From: Ruminococcus sp.
GTDB lineage: Bacteria > Bacillota > Clostridia > Oscillospirales > Ruminococcaceae
Reading direction: 5' to 3'
Assembly (NCBI GenBank): GCA_017623515.1
Contig: JAGAOV010000025.1
Span: 1-64,000 of the forward strand
DNA length: 64,000 nt
Positions 17,599 to 26,814 of this stretch are shown here, one piece after another. The position numbers and the translations under genes are program-made. The notes beneath the pieces are model-generated. The model saw nothing but the letters and a program-made list of their open reading frames with translations. It had not been told where the DNA came from and ran no database searches. Position 1 is the stretch's first letter. Each line of letters opens with the position of its first letter.

Positions 17599-18279
17599 TT
17601 ACATGTTATACTTTTTATATCCTGGGTGCTTACCGGTAACGCCGTACTTTGGACGCATACCGCAGAGGCGTTCTATCTGGTCTCTTGGGATTTCCTGAGA
17701 GCCGCCGAGGAGATGAGCAGTGAGAGTGATTTTGGCGAACATTTCAAGGGTTTCCATGCGGTAGTAGGCGGTGATAAGGTCAGAGCCTACAGTGAGTGCG
17801 CCGTGGTTCTGGAGGAGCATAACGTCATGATAGGGGAGATAAGGGCGTATAGCGTCCGGCACTTCATCAGTTGAGGGAGTGCCATAGGGGGTAACAGGAA
17901 CAGAGCCTATAGCGATAACGGATTCTATCATGGTATATTCATCCAGAGCCTTATTTGCAACGGCGAAGCCTGTAGCTGTGGGTGGATGGGCGTGGAGTAC
18001 TGCGCCTACATCGTCACGTTCGGCGTAGCAGCACAGGTGCATTTTGATTTCGGATGATGGACGCAGTCCCTCTGCTCCTTCCAGAACCTCGCCTTTTGCG
18101 TTGATTTTAACGAGTTTTTCCGGAGTGATGAAGCACTTGCTCATACCTGTAGGTGTTGCAAGGAAGTTGCCGTCCGGAAGTTTTACGGATACATTGCCGT
18201 CATTTGCAGCAACCCAGCCTAGCTGCCACATTTTATGGCAGATGTCACATATCTGGTCTTTGATTTCTTTTTCAGTCAT
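17599..18279 (-). CDS. fucA: Class II aldolase, L-fuculose-phosphate aldolase
   Basis: A 226-residue class II (zinc) aldolase. The expected features are present: NDGNVSVKLPDG near the N-terminus, SSEIKMH with the catalytic Glu, zinc ligands in LHAHPPTAT, and a further His in LLQNHGALTVG. It cleaves L-fuculose-1-phosphate to dihydroxyacetone phosphate and L-lactaldehyde. The ATG at 18279 follows GAGGAGGTC. The frame stays open upstream for >130 codons, but only because the 72-bp repeat array there has a period divisible by three; that extension is not coding and is cut off by the promoter at 18335-18363. First gene of the operon. Confidence 0.94.
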   Translation of the reverse strand: MTEKEIKDQICDICHKMWQLGWVAANDGNVSVKLPDGNFLATPTGMSKCFITPEKLVKINAKGEVLEGAEGLRPSSEIKMHLCCYAERDDVGAVLHAHPPTATGFAVANKALDEYTMIESVIAIGSVPVTPYGTPSTDEVPDAIRPYLPYHDVMLLQNHGALTVGSDLITAYYRMETLEMFAKITLTAHLLGGSQEIPRDQIERLCGMRPKYGVTGKHPGYKKYNM

Positions 18280-18310
18280 TATTAAGTTGACCTCCTCAGT
18301 ATTCCTCATA

Positions 18311-18328
18311 TAAGGCACATATGCCTTA
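18311..18328 (-). promoter_or_regulatory. Palindrome between the fuc promoter and fucA
   Basis: TAAGGCA CATA TGCCTTA is a 7-bp inverted repeat just downstream of the -10 box, in the usual place for a repressor operator. No regulator gene is adjacent, so the binder is unknown. Confidence 0.5.
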
Positions 18329-18334
18329 ACATTT

Positions 18335-18363
18335 ATTATACCATTTTTTGTGCAGTTTGTCCA
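18335..18363 (-). promoter_or_regulatory. Promoter of the fucose operon
   Basis: On the minus strand TGGACA, a 17-bp spacer and TATAAT form a near-consensus housekeeping promoter ~56 bp before fucA. The -35 box ends 23 bp from the first repeat of the left 72-bp array, so the array lies upstream of the operon and is not in its transcript. Confidence 0.8.
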
Positions 18364-18386
18364 GAGGTTTTTATGGGTTAATTGCA

Positions 18387-18862
18387 GTGTATTTTTGATG
18401 TCGATTATGATTGGTGTTCTGTTGCTGCTTGTCGAAAACAGTTGCGGCAGGCGGTTAGTGTATTGATTGATGTCGATTATAATTGGTGTTATGTTGTTGC
18501 TTGTCGAAAAAACGTTGCGGCAGGCGGTTAGTGTATTGATTGATGTCGATTCTGATTGGTGTTCTGTTGTTATGTGTCGAAAACTATTGCGGCAGGCAGT
18601 TAGTGTATTGATTGATGTCGATTCTGATTGGTGTCCTGTTGTTATGTGTCGAAAACAGTTGCGGCAGGCGGTTGGTGTATTGATCAATGTCGATTCTGAT
18701 TGGTGTTCTGTTGTTGCTTGTCGAAAACAGTTGCGGCAGGCGGTTAGTGTATTGATTAATGTCGATTCTGATTGGTGTTCTGTTGTTGCTTGTCGAAAAC
18801 CGCTGCGGCAGGCGGTTAGTGTATTGAATAATGTCGATTATGATTGGTGTCCTGTCATTACC
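18387..18862 (+). repeat. Left 72-bp direct repeat array
   Basis: One partial and six full units begin with TGTCGAAAA at 18430, 18502, 18575, 18647, 18719 and 18791, closing with the same motif at 18863: period 72 bp (one of 73). Each unit reads TGTCGAAAAC..TTGCGGCAGG, then GCGGTTAGTGTATTGATT, then GATGTCGATT.TGATTGGTGT. TGTCGA thus occurs twice per unit, ~41 and ~31 bp apart. There are no variable spacers. The array is inverted relative to the one at 21216-21545 and leads into the left inverted repeat. Confidence 0.93.
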
Positions 18863-18942
18863 TGTCGAAAATCACCATGACAGACAAAAGAACGCATTTC
18901 GGGGCATATACGCCGCCTGTCCATATGTCACGGGGTTACAGG
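18831..18942 (+). repeat. Left 112-bp inverted repeat of the DUF3987 cassette
   Basis: From ATGTCGATTATGATTGG to CACGGGGTTACAGG, this is the reverse complement of 20786-20897 with two mismatches in 112 bp. Its outer third is the last unit of the 72-bp array; the inner two thirds are unique. It contains smaller palindromes such as CATGACAG and CCATATG. Confidence 0.95.
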
Positions 18943-19088
18943 GGAAATGCCTCTGAAATCCGCTTTAATGTAACCTTTATGTAAACTTTCTATGAAACTT
19001 GTCGTTTTTGCGTCAAGTTTTGCCGGCACGGGACTATTAGTGAGGGGACATATTTCATCCCTGAAAATAGTGAAAGGAGTTTTTCAAA

Positions 19089-20792
19089 ATGAAGAAGAAA
19101 CTTACAAACAAAGGCGAACTTACAACAGAACTGCTTGCCCTTGTGAACGATGGCGATGTCAAGGATATTATAAACCTGAACGCCGCTTCACTGGAAAAGC
19201 ACATGGAGGAGCTTTGTACGGCATGCATGCTTGCAGCGGATACGGAAGCTTCACAAATTCTTCTGGATGGAATTGCTGAAAAGAGCGACAGCTTCCAGCC
19301 GAGATCAAGACAGCTCATAGCAAATGCATACGAGTATTTCGACATAATGCGACAGAAAGGCGGCTGGAGACCTATTACCATGCAGTGTGATGACGCAGAC
19401 ACAAACGTGGAACACTTCCCCCATGGAGTATACCCAGAGCCGATAGAGGTGTATCTCAGACGCACCGCAGAGGTAAATCAGACAGCTCCGGAGATGCCGC
19501 TTTGTATAGCACTTGCAGCGTTTGCATTCGCTCTTCAAGGTGCTGTGAAAATATCCTATCCCTCCGGCAACGGTCACACAGAACACCTCTGTCTCTATAT
19601 GGCGGTAATCGCCGAGCCGTCTGAAAGAAAAAGCAGCAGCTTCAGCATGACTATCCGTAAAGCATTCCGCAGTTGGGAAAAAAAGGCTGAAACTGAATAC
19701 CAGAACAGATTGTCGGAATTCAAGGGCATGGAAAAATCTGCACTTTCTGCGCTTTCCTCTGCGGTAAGAAGCGGCGATGAACGCACTATTACACAGGTAC
19801 AGAAAGACTATGACAGACTTAAAGAACCGGATTCTCCTCAGATGCTTCTCGATGACACCACTCCGGAGGCTCTGGGCAACCGTATGAAAAAGACCGGAGG
19901 TCGTGCAGGAGTATTCTCAGATGAGGGCGGCTTTCTTGAAACTCTTGCCGGAAGATACTCCGAAAGCCGTGCTAACATTGACCTTGTTCTCAAAGGCTAC
20001 AGCGGCGAATATGCCTCCATTGCACGAATCACAAGAGATGACCTCACTCTTCCCAGACCTCTGCTTACCATCTGTCTTGCGCTCCAGCCTGTTTTATGGG
20101 AACGCTTCTGCACTGATTCTTCCCTTTCGCTCCGAGGTCTTGTCCCAAGATTTATCTTCTGCCGTCCTGCACCTATGGCTGGTTCACGCAACGCTAACAT
20201 TACTGCTGTTATAGACGCTGATTCAGAGGAGCTTTACTGCCGTTACATTGATGAATTCCTCAGTCTCCCAAGACCTGATGACGATGATGTGCCGGTTATC
20301 CAGTGGGAGGATGACGCTGCTGAAATAATGCTGGAGTACCTCCAGAAGCTCGAATCTGAACAGCGTGAGGGCGGTTGTTTGTGGCATGACAAGGCTTATG
20401 CCGGCAAGGCATCCGGTGTGGTTCTGCGCATCGCAGGCATCCTCCATATGCTCCGTACACGAAATCCCGACATCCTGCTATCCTCGGAAACTGCTTCGGC
20501 GGCAGTAAAGGTGCATATGTTCTTCCTCAGCGAGAAACTCCGTGAACAGGCTTCCTCTGCAAAGACTGTGCGTTCTGCCGCAGACCATGCCCTTGATTCC
20601 CTGAAAAAAATCTGCCTTTCTGAATGCCGTCCCTATGCGAGCAAGCGTGAGCTTCAGCGCAGTCTCAATGGCTGTACCTCCGATGACCTTACCGATGTTC
20701 TGGACTACCTTGCGGATTGTCAGTGCGTTGAGCTTGTCCGTGCGTCACGTTCCAGCGTGAGGGTGTATCCGTCACCGTTTCTGTTCCTGTAA
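19089..20792 (+). CDS. DUF3987-family (YfjI-like) ATPase/primase-helicase-like protein
   Basis: A 567-residue protein of the DUF3987 family, which is found in plasmids, phages and islands and is thought to be P-loop/replication-related. Seen: the N-terminal 75 residues of unknown type; HGVYPEPIEVYLRR; a P-loop-like AEPSERKSSSFS near residue 180 that lacks the classical Gly-Lys; DDTTPEALGNRMKKTGGRAG; a Walker B-like VFSDEGGFLETL near 280; RPLLTICLALQPVL; and a C-terminal helical region. No primase-polymerase domain or transposase signature was seen. AAAGGAG precedes the ATG. The gene starts 147 bp inside the left inverted repeat and its last codon and stop overlap the right one. No partner gene lies in the cassette. 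Confidence 0.8.
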   Translation: MKKKLTNKGELTTELLALVNDGDVKDIINLNAASLEKHMEELCTACMLAADTEASQILLDGIAEKSDSFQPRSRQLIANAYEYFDIMRQKGGWRPITMQCDDADTNVEHFPHGVYPEPIEVYLRRTAEVNQTAPEMPLCIALAAFAFALQGAVKISYPSGNGHTEHLCLYMAVIAEPSERKSSSFSMTIRKAFRSWEKKAETEYQNRLSEFKGMEKSALSALSSAVRSGDERTITQVQKDYDRLKEPDSPQMLLDDTTPEALGNRMKKTGGRAGVFSDEGGFLETLAGRYSESRANIDLVLKGYSGEYASIARITRDDLTLPRPLLTICLALQPVLWERFCTDSSLSLRGLVPRFIFCRPAPMAGSRNANITAVIDADSEELYCRYIDEFLSLPRPDDDDVPVIQWEDDAAEIMLEYLQKLESEQREGGCLWHDKAYAGKASGVVLRIAGILHMLRTRNPDILLSSETASAAVKVHMFFLSEKLREQASSAKTVRSAADHALDSLKKICLSECRPYASKRELQRSLNGCTSDDLTDVLDYLADCQCVELVRASRSSVRVYPSPFLFL

Positions 20793-20897
20793 CCCCGTGA
20801 CATATGGACAGGCGGCGTATATGCCCAGAAATGCGTTCTTTTGTCTGTCATGGTGATTTTCGACAGGTAATGACAGGACACCAATTATAATCGACAT
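20786..20897 (-). repeat. Right 112-bp inverted repeat of the DUF3987 cassette
   Basis: The reverse complement of 18831-18942 at 110 of 112 positions. It begins within the last codon of the DUF3987 gene (stop at 20790-20792) and ends in a partial 72-bp unit (TAATCGACAT, then CAATCAATA) at ~20906. Confidence 0.95.
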
Positions 20898-20906
20898 CAA
20901 TCAATA

Positions 20907-21215
20907 AAAGTTTTTTTGCGCCGCTTTTTGCTCAAAAAAAGCGGTCGAGAGTCAAGGGGCGAGAAGCCCCTTGTCGCCGTCCGCAGACGGCGAAATACTC
21001 CTTACTTAGAATTACGGTAGGCTTTCTCTAAGAGAACCAAAACAAATTTCGCCGTCAAGAAAACCTTTCCCATAGAATCAAGTCAACCTAAGAAAGCTTG
21101 CTTTCAGTCCGCAGTAAAGACAGCAGGCGAAATTTGAACACCCAGCATGAGAAAACGGCGTGGAACACGCCGGAGAATCATGCGGACTGCACGAGCAGAC
21201 ACTCCGTCAAGACGT
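20907..21215. repeat. 310-bp palindromic block interrupting the right array
   Basis: This stretch splits one 72-bp unit: the unit reaches ...TCAATCAATA on the left and resumes at TACACTAACCGCC on the right, with TA on both sides. The block starts AAAGTTTTTTTGCGCCGC and has hairpins GCCGC.TTTTTGC / CAAAAAAAGCGG, GGGGCGAGAAGCCCC and GCCGTCCGCAGACGGC. I recall similar GC-hairpin blocks as dispersed repeats in ruminococcal genomes; no gene is seen. It looks like a short non-autonomous insertion, though its two ends are not inverted copies of each other. Confidence 0.6.
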
Positions 21216-21545
21216 TACACTAACCGCCTGCCGCAATGTTTTTCGACAAGCAACAACAGAACACCAATCATAATCGACATTATTCAATACACTAACCGCC
21301 TGCCGCAACGGTTTTCGACAGGTCATAACATAACACCAATCATAATCGACATCAATCAATACACTAACTGCCTTCCGCAATGTTTTTCGACAAGCAGCAA
21401 CACAACACCAATCATAATCGACATCAATCAATACACCAACCGCCTGCCGCAATGTTTTTTCGACAAGAACAACATAACACCAATCATAATCGACATCAAT
21501 CAATACACTAACCGCCTGCCGCAACGTTTTTCGACAGGTCACATC
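21216..21545 (-). repeat. Right 72-bp direct repeat array (inverted)
   Basis: TTCGACA motifs recur at 21242, 21314, 21386, 21459 and 21530, a period of 71-73 bp, in the reverse orientation of the left array: CACTAACCGCCTGCCGCAA, TTTTTCGACA, then ACACCAATCATAATCGAC. About four and a half units remain. The long open frames through it exist only because 72 is divisible by three. Confidence 0.93.
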
Positions 21546-21725
21546 AACCGCTAACCAAAAATCGACACCTGAAAAAATAACATCACATTCCTCCCGCACC
21601 CATCCGTCCATCCAAATAACCCTATTGACGAAAAGAGAAAAATATTATATAATATAAAATGTATAGGTTCATGAGAAGATCACTGTGAGCCTGAATACCA
21701 GAGAACAGAGAATGGAGGAAATAAG
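21546..21725. promoter_or_regulatory. Promoter region of rpe
   Basis: TTGACG (21625-21630), a 17-bp spacer and TATAAT (21648-21653) form a strong housekeeping promoter ~72 bp before the rpe start. It lies beyond the last right-hand repeat, so the rpe-led cluster is not driven from the cassette. The rest of the stretch is featureless. Confidence 0.85.
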
Positions 21726-22400
21726 ATGCAGAAATTTCAGATATGCGCCTCGGTGCTGAATGCAGACATGGGCAATCTTGAGAGGGTGTCAAAGGAGCTT
21801 GAGACAAGCGGAGCAGAGGTACTGCACTTTGATGTAATGGACGGAGTATTTGTACCAAATATTTCCTTTGGATTTCCGGTGCTTGAAGCGGTAGACAAGA
21901 GTACGGATATGTTTCTGGATGTACATCTTATGATTACAAACCCGATGCGCTATATCCCTCATACCATCAAGGCAGGAGCAGACCTTGTTACATTCCACCT
22001 TGAAAGCGAAAGCAACCCGTATGAGACCATCCGTCTTATCCGTGAGCATGGAGCAAAGGCAGGCGTTGTGATAAAGCCTGCAACATCATGGGAAGCAGTG
22101 CTGCCGTTTATGGAGCTTATTGACGTTGTACTCGTAATGTCCGTAGAACCCGGCTTCGGAGGACAGTCCTTTATGGAAAGCAGTCTCGACAAAATTAAGT
22201 CCCTTCGCAGCTATATCGACACAAACCATCTTCCGGTAAAGATACAGGTTGACGGCGGTATCAATGACAAAACCGCTGCACTTGCAGTAAATGCCGGTGC
22301 GGATATGCTCGTGGTAGGCAGCTATCTTTTCAAAGGGCATACGGTTTCCGAGGGAGTGCAGGCTCTCCGTGCAGCAGTCTCCCAGAGCGCACATGAATAG
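21726..22400 (+). CDS. rpe: Ribulose-phosphate 3-epimerase
   Basis: A 224-residue TIM-barrel enzyme that interconverts ribulose-5-phosphate and xylulose-5-phosphate in the pentose phosphate pathway. Visible signatures are ICASVLNADMGNL, HFDVMDGVFVPN (metal/acid-base residues), DVHLMITNP, MSVEPGFGGQ and QVDGGIN with the phosphate-binding VVGSYLFKG. Length is normal. AATGGAGG precedes the ATG. It opens a same-strand run that continues to dnaE. Confidence 0.96.
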   Translation: MQKFQICASVLNADMGNLERVSKELETSGAEVLHFDVMDGVFVPNISFGFPVLEAVDKSTDMFLDVHLMITNPMRYIPHTIKAGADLVTFHLESESNPYETIRLIREHGAKAGVVIKPATSWEAVLPFMELIDVVLVMSVEPGFGGQSFMESSLDKIKSLRSYIDTNHLPVKIQVDGGINDKTAALAVNAGADMLVVGSYLFKGHTVSEGVQALRAAVSQSAHE

Positions 22401-22414
22401 AATGGAGTTTTAAG

Positions 22415-23860
<1,446 letters not shown>

Positions 23861-23890
23861 TTAGGATTATTAAAGAAATGAGGATATATT

Positions 23891-24850
23891 ATGGGAACAA
23901 AATTTACAGTAGGTCTTGACAAGATAATCGAAGAATTCAAGCTGGAAATAATACACATGCCCGGAAAAGCAGAGGATGTCAAAATTGATGAAACAGACGT
24001 TACCCGTCCCGGTCTCCAGCTTATGGGCTTCTATGAGTACTTCAATCCGGAACGTATACAGATAATAGGCAAGATGGAGTTCGCCTACCTCTCAACCATT
24101 GACGAAAATACAAGGTACCAGCGTCTTGAAGCTCTCTTTGCCCAGAGAATGCCTGCCCTCGTAATTTCAAGAGAACTGCCGTACTTTGAGGAGATGATAG
24201 AGCTTGCACAGAAGTATGAAGTTCCGCTTCTGCGCAGCAAGGAAAGTACCTCCAACTTTATCGCCGGACTTATCGCATTCCTCAATGCAAGCCTTGCCCC
24301 ACGCATTACACGCCACGGCGTTCTTATTGAAATATACGGCGAGGGAGTTTTCATTACCGGCGAAAGCGGAGTTGGTAAGAGCGAGACTGCCATTGAACTC
24401 GTAAAGCGTGGACACCGCCTCGTTGCTGATGATGCTGTTGAGATACGTAAGGTCTCCAATGATACCCTCATCGGCTCTTCTCCCGATAATATCCGTCACT
24501 TCCTTGAACTCCGTGGTATCGGCATTATCAATGCCCGCCGCCTGTTCGGTATCGGTGCTGTAAAAAATCGTGAGAATATTGAGCTTATCGTTGAGATGGA
24601 GCAGTGGAATCCGGAAAAGATATACGACCGTATGGGCGTTGACACACAGTTTGTAACACTTCTCGGCGTTAAAGTACCCTCCCTTACTATTCCTGTAAGA
24701 CCAGGACGTAACCTTGCTGTTATCCTTGAAGTCGCAGCTATGAATAACCGCCAGAAAAAAATGGGCTATAACGCTGCAAATGACCTCCTCGAAAGCCTCG
24801 GTCTCGATATGGAAAGCAAGGAAGTTATCAAGAATTACGATGCGTTCTGA
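23891..24850 (+). CDS. hprK: HPr kinase/phosphorylase
   Basis: A 319-residue bifunctional enzyme that phosphorylates HPr or Crh on Ser46 and removes that phosphate, linking glycolytic state to carbon catabolite control. The Walker A motif GESGVGKSE lies near residue 155, the catalytic GHRLVADDAV just after, and the HprK signature LRGIGIINARRLFG near 210. It leads the common Gram-positive cluster hprK-murB-rapZ-whiA. AATGAGG precedes the ATG. No HPr or PTS gene is in the window, so its targets here cannot be inferred. Confidence 0.96.
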   Translation: MGTKFTVGLDKIIEEFKLEIIHMPGKAEDVKIDETDVTRPGLQLMGFYEYFNPERIQIIGKMEFAYLSTIDENTRYQRLEALFAQRMPALVISRELPYFEEMIELAQKYEVPLLRSKESTSNFIAGLIAFLNASLAPRITRHGVLIEIYGEGVFITGESGVGKSETAIELVKRGHRLVADDAVEIRKVSNDTLIGSSPDNIRHFLELRGIGIINARRLFGIGAVKNRENIELIVEMEQWNPEKIYDRMGVDTQFVTLLGVKVPSLTIPVRPGRNLAVILEVAAMNNRQKKMGYNAANDLLESLGLDMESKEVIKNYDAF

Positions 24851-24915
24851 TTTTAAACTGATCATCAAGCCTCACAGGTACAGCATTCTGTGAGAAACCT
24901 AATAGGAGAACTTAC

Positions 24916-25824
24916 ATGGAACAGATAGAACAGCTTAACCAAATATGCACCCGCTACGGCTGCCCTCTCCTGCTGGACGAACCTCTTTGCAGCTACACAA
25001 CATTCCGTATCGGAGGAAAATGCAAAGCCCTCGTTGAAGCAGACTACACAGATATGATAATTGATGTCATCCGTTTCTGCAATGAAAATAATATCCGCTG
25101 GACAGTTCTGGGAAACGGCAGCAATGTCCTCGTTTCCGATGAAGGCTTCGACGGCGTGGTGATACTCTTAGGCAAGAAGTACTCACGTGTTGTATACTGC
25201 CCGAATAACCAGTTGTACTTTCAGGCAGGCGCACTCCTCATGACAGCCGCAAAGACTGCTCTTGAACAGTCCTTCACCGGTATGGAATGCCTTGCAGGAA
25301 TACCGGGAACTATCGGCGGTGCACTGTATATGAATGCTGGTGCGTATGGCAGTGAGATGGCAGATGTTGTAGTATCCGCAGACTATATTGATGAGGACGG
25401 CTGCCTTAAAACAGTTTCCGCAGAGGATATGGAACTGTCATATCGTCACAGTATGTTCAGCGGAACAAAGCGTGTTATAACCGGTGTCAGATTGCAGCTC
25501 AGGGAGGGCAGCTATGACGAGATAAAGGAAAAGATGGATGAATGCCTCCGTCAGCGCAGAGCAAAACAGCCTCTTGAACTCCCAAGCGCAGGAAGTACCT
25601 TCAAGCGTCCGGCTGGAAGCTATGCCTCCATGCTCATTGACCAGTGCGGTCTGAAGGGTGCAAGTGTCGGCGATGCTCAGGTAAGCATTAAGCATGCAGG
25701 ATTTGTTGTGAACACGGGAAAGGCAACCTGTAGGGATGTTATGGAGCTTTGCGATTATGTAATCGAAACCGTAAAGGAGAAGACAGGCTACCGGCTGGAG
25801 CTTGAACCGGTGGTACTGAAATAA
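24916..25824 (+). CDS. murB: UDP-N-acetylenolpyruvoylglucosamine reductase
   Basis: A 302-residue FAD enzyme that reduces UDP-GlcNAc-enolpyruvate to UDP-MurNAc in peptidoglycan synthesis. It has the type II MurB layout: YTTFRIGGKC, VLGNGSNVLVSD (FAD binding), GIPGTIGGALYMNAGAYG, the catalytic Ser in LPSAGSTFKRP, and the final Glu in LELEPVV. AATAGGAG precedes the ATG; the 65-bp gap from hprK holds a weak hairpin only. Confidence 0.96.
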   Translation: MEQIEQLNQICTRYGCPLLLDEPLCSYTTFRIGGKCKALVEADYTDMIIDVIRFCNENNIRWTVLGNGSNVLVSDEGFDGVVILLGKKYSRVVYCPNNQLYFQAGALLMTAAKTALEQSFTGMECLAGIPGTIGGALYMNAGAYGSEMADVVVSADYIDEDGCLKTVSAEDMELSYRHSMFSGTKRVITGVRLQLREGSYDEIKEKMDECLRQRRAKQPLELPSAGSTFKRPAGSYASMLIDQCGLKGASVGDAQVSIKHAGFVVNTGKATCRDVMELCDYVIETVKEKTGYRLELEPVVLK

Positions 25825-25838
25825 AGGAGGGTTGTACA

Positions 25839-26705
25839 GTGCAGGTAATTATAGTAACAGGAATGTCCGGTTCGGGTAAATCAGGTGTTATGGATGTTCT
25901 GGAGGATATAGGCTGCTATTGTATAGATAATATCCCTCCTCAGCTCATGAGCCGTTTTATTGAGATATGCAGAGAATCAGAAAACCGTCTGGAACGCATT
26001 GCCATTGCAGCAGACCTGCGTTCAGGTGAAATGTTCGCTGACGCTTACGAATGCATGTACCAACTGGAACAGCAGCATGACCTCGATGTAAAGATTCTCT
26101 ATACTGATGCAGAGGATGAGGTTCTTGTAAAGCGGTATAAGGAAACACGCCGCCGCCATCCTCTCGATGACAGGTTCAATGGGAATCTCCATCAGGCTAT
26201 AGCCTTTGAGCGTGAACAGCTCCTTCAGATAAAGGGCATTGCAGATTATTATATCGAGACATCCTTCCTGTCTGCCTCACAGCTGAAAGAACAGATACGT
26301 GAGATATTTCTTACTAACTCTACTGATTCCCTTTCAATCAAGGTGACATCATTCGGATTCAAGTACGGCGTTTCTACGGAATCAGACCTCGTATTTGATG
26401 TGCGCTGTCTGCCGAATCCCTACTATATAAAAGAACTCCGTCATCATACCGGCTGTGACGCATGCGTTCAGGATTATGTCATGTCCTTTGAACAGTCCCA
26501 GCAGCTTATGGAAAAGCTTACGGATATGCTTGATTTTCTCATTCCTCTTTACGTCCGTGAGGGTAAGAGCCGTCTTGTTATCTCATTCGGATGCACCGGC
26601 GGCAAGCATCGCTCTATAACCTTCGCAGAGCGTGTAAGCGATTACCTCTCCTCAAAGGGCATGAGAGTTATCAAGCAGCACCGTGATATAGGCAAGGACA
26701 GATAA
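25839..26705 (+). CDS. rapZ: RNase adapter / nucleotide-binding protein RapZ (YvcJ)
   Basis: A 288-residue P-loop protein of the RapZ/YvcJ family. The Walker A motif GMSGSGKSG lies at the N-terminus; CIDNIPPQL, RRRHPL and the C-terminal SFGCTGGKHRSITFAE, a hallmark of the family, are present. In Gram-positives it affects competence and cell wall metabolism; in E. coli RapZ controls glmS RNA decay. The start is a GTG at 25839, fixed by AAAGGAGG eight bases upstream. It is in the standard position between murB and whiA. Confidence 0.95.
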   Translation: MQVIIVTGMSGSGKSGVMDVLEDIGCYCIDNIPPQLMSRFIEICRESENRLERIAIAADLRSGEMFADAYECMYQLEQQHDLDVKILYTDAEDEVLVKRYKETRRRHPLDDRFNGNLHQAIAFEREQLLQIKGIADYYIETSFLSASQLKEQIREIFLTNSTDSLSIKVTSFGFKYGVSTESDLVFDVRCLPNPYYIKELRHHTGCDACVQDYVMSFEQSQQLMEKLTDMLDFLIPLYVREGKSRLVISFGCTGGKHRSITFAERVSDYLSSKGMRVIKQHRDIGKDR

Positions 26706-26716
26706 TATGTATTGAA

Positions 26717-26734
26717 GCCGTCCGTCAGGGCGGC
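26717..26734 (+). terminator. Hairpin after rapZ
   Basis: GCCGTCC GTCA GGGCGGC followed by TTTTGC, 12 bp after the rapZ stop. The short T-run suggests a partial terminator separating rapZ from whiA. Confidence 0.65.
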
Positions 26735-26747
26735 TTTTGCATAAAAT

Positions 26748-26794
26748 AAGGCAGCATACAGAGCCATACGGCGGACTTTGCAGGATGCTGCCTT
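26748..26794 (+). promoter_or_regulatory. Structured leader of whiA
   Basis: AAGGCAGCAT and ATGCTGCCTT form a perfect 10-bp stem closing a ~27-nt region with further pairing potential (GCCATACGGC). It ends 20 bp before whiA, just upstream of its GGGAGG site. It could be an mRNA control element; nothing shows a ligand. Confidence 0.4.
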
Positions 26795-26814
26795 AACATA
26801 ATGGGAGGTATAAT

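Noticed and set aside
18467..18880. Protein coding in the 72-bp arrays (both strands, both arrays; also the long N-terminal extension of fucA)
   Set aside because: The frames are open only because 72 is divisible by three; frame breaks occur where a unit is 71 or 73 bp, no ribosome site fits, and the fucA promoter lies between the array and fucA.
20223..20447. Antisense frames within the DUF3987 gene as a partner gene
   Set aside because: No start signals or motifs; the sense frame has clear family motifs.
18387..21545. CRISPR array
   Set aside because: Repeats abut with no unique spacers, the 72-bp unit is conserved throughout, the two sides are inverted, and no cas gene is nearby.
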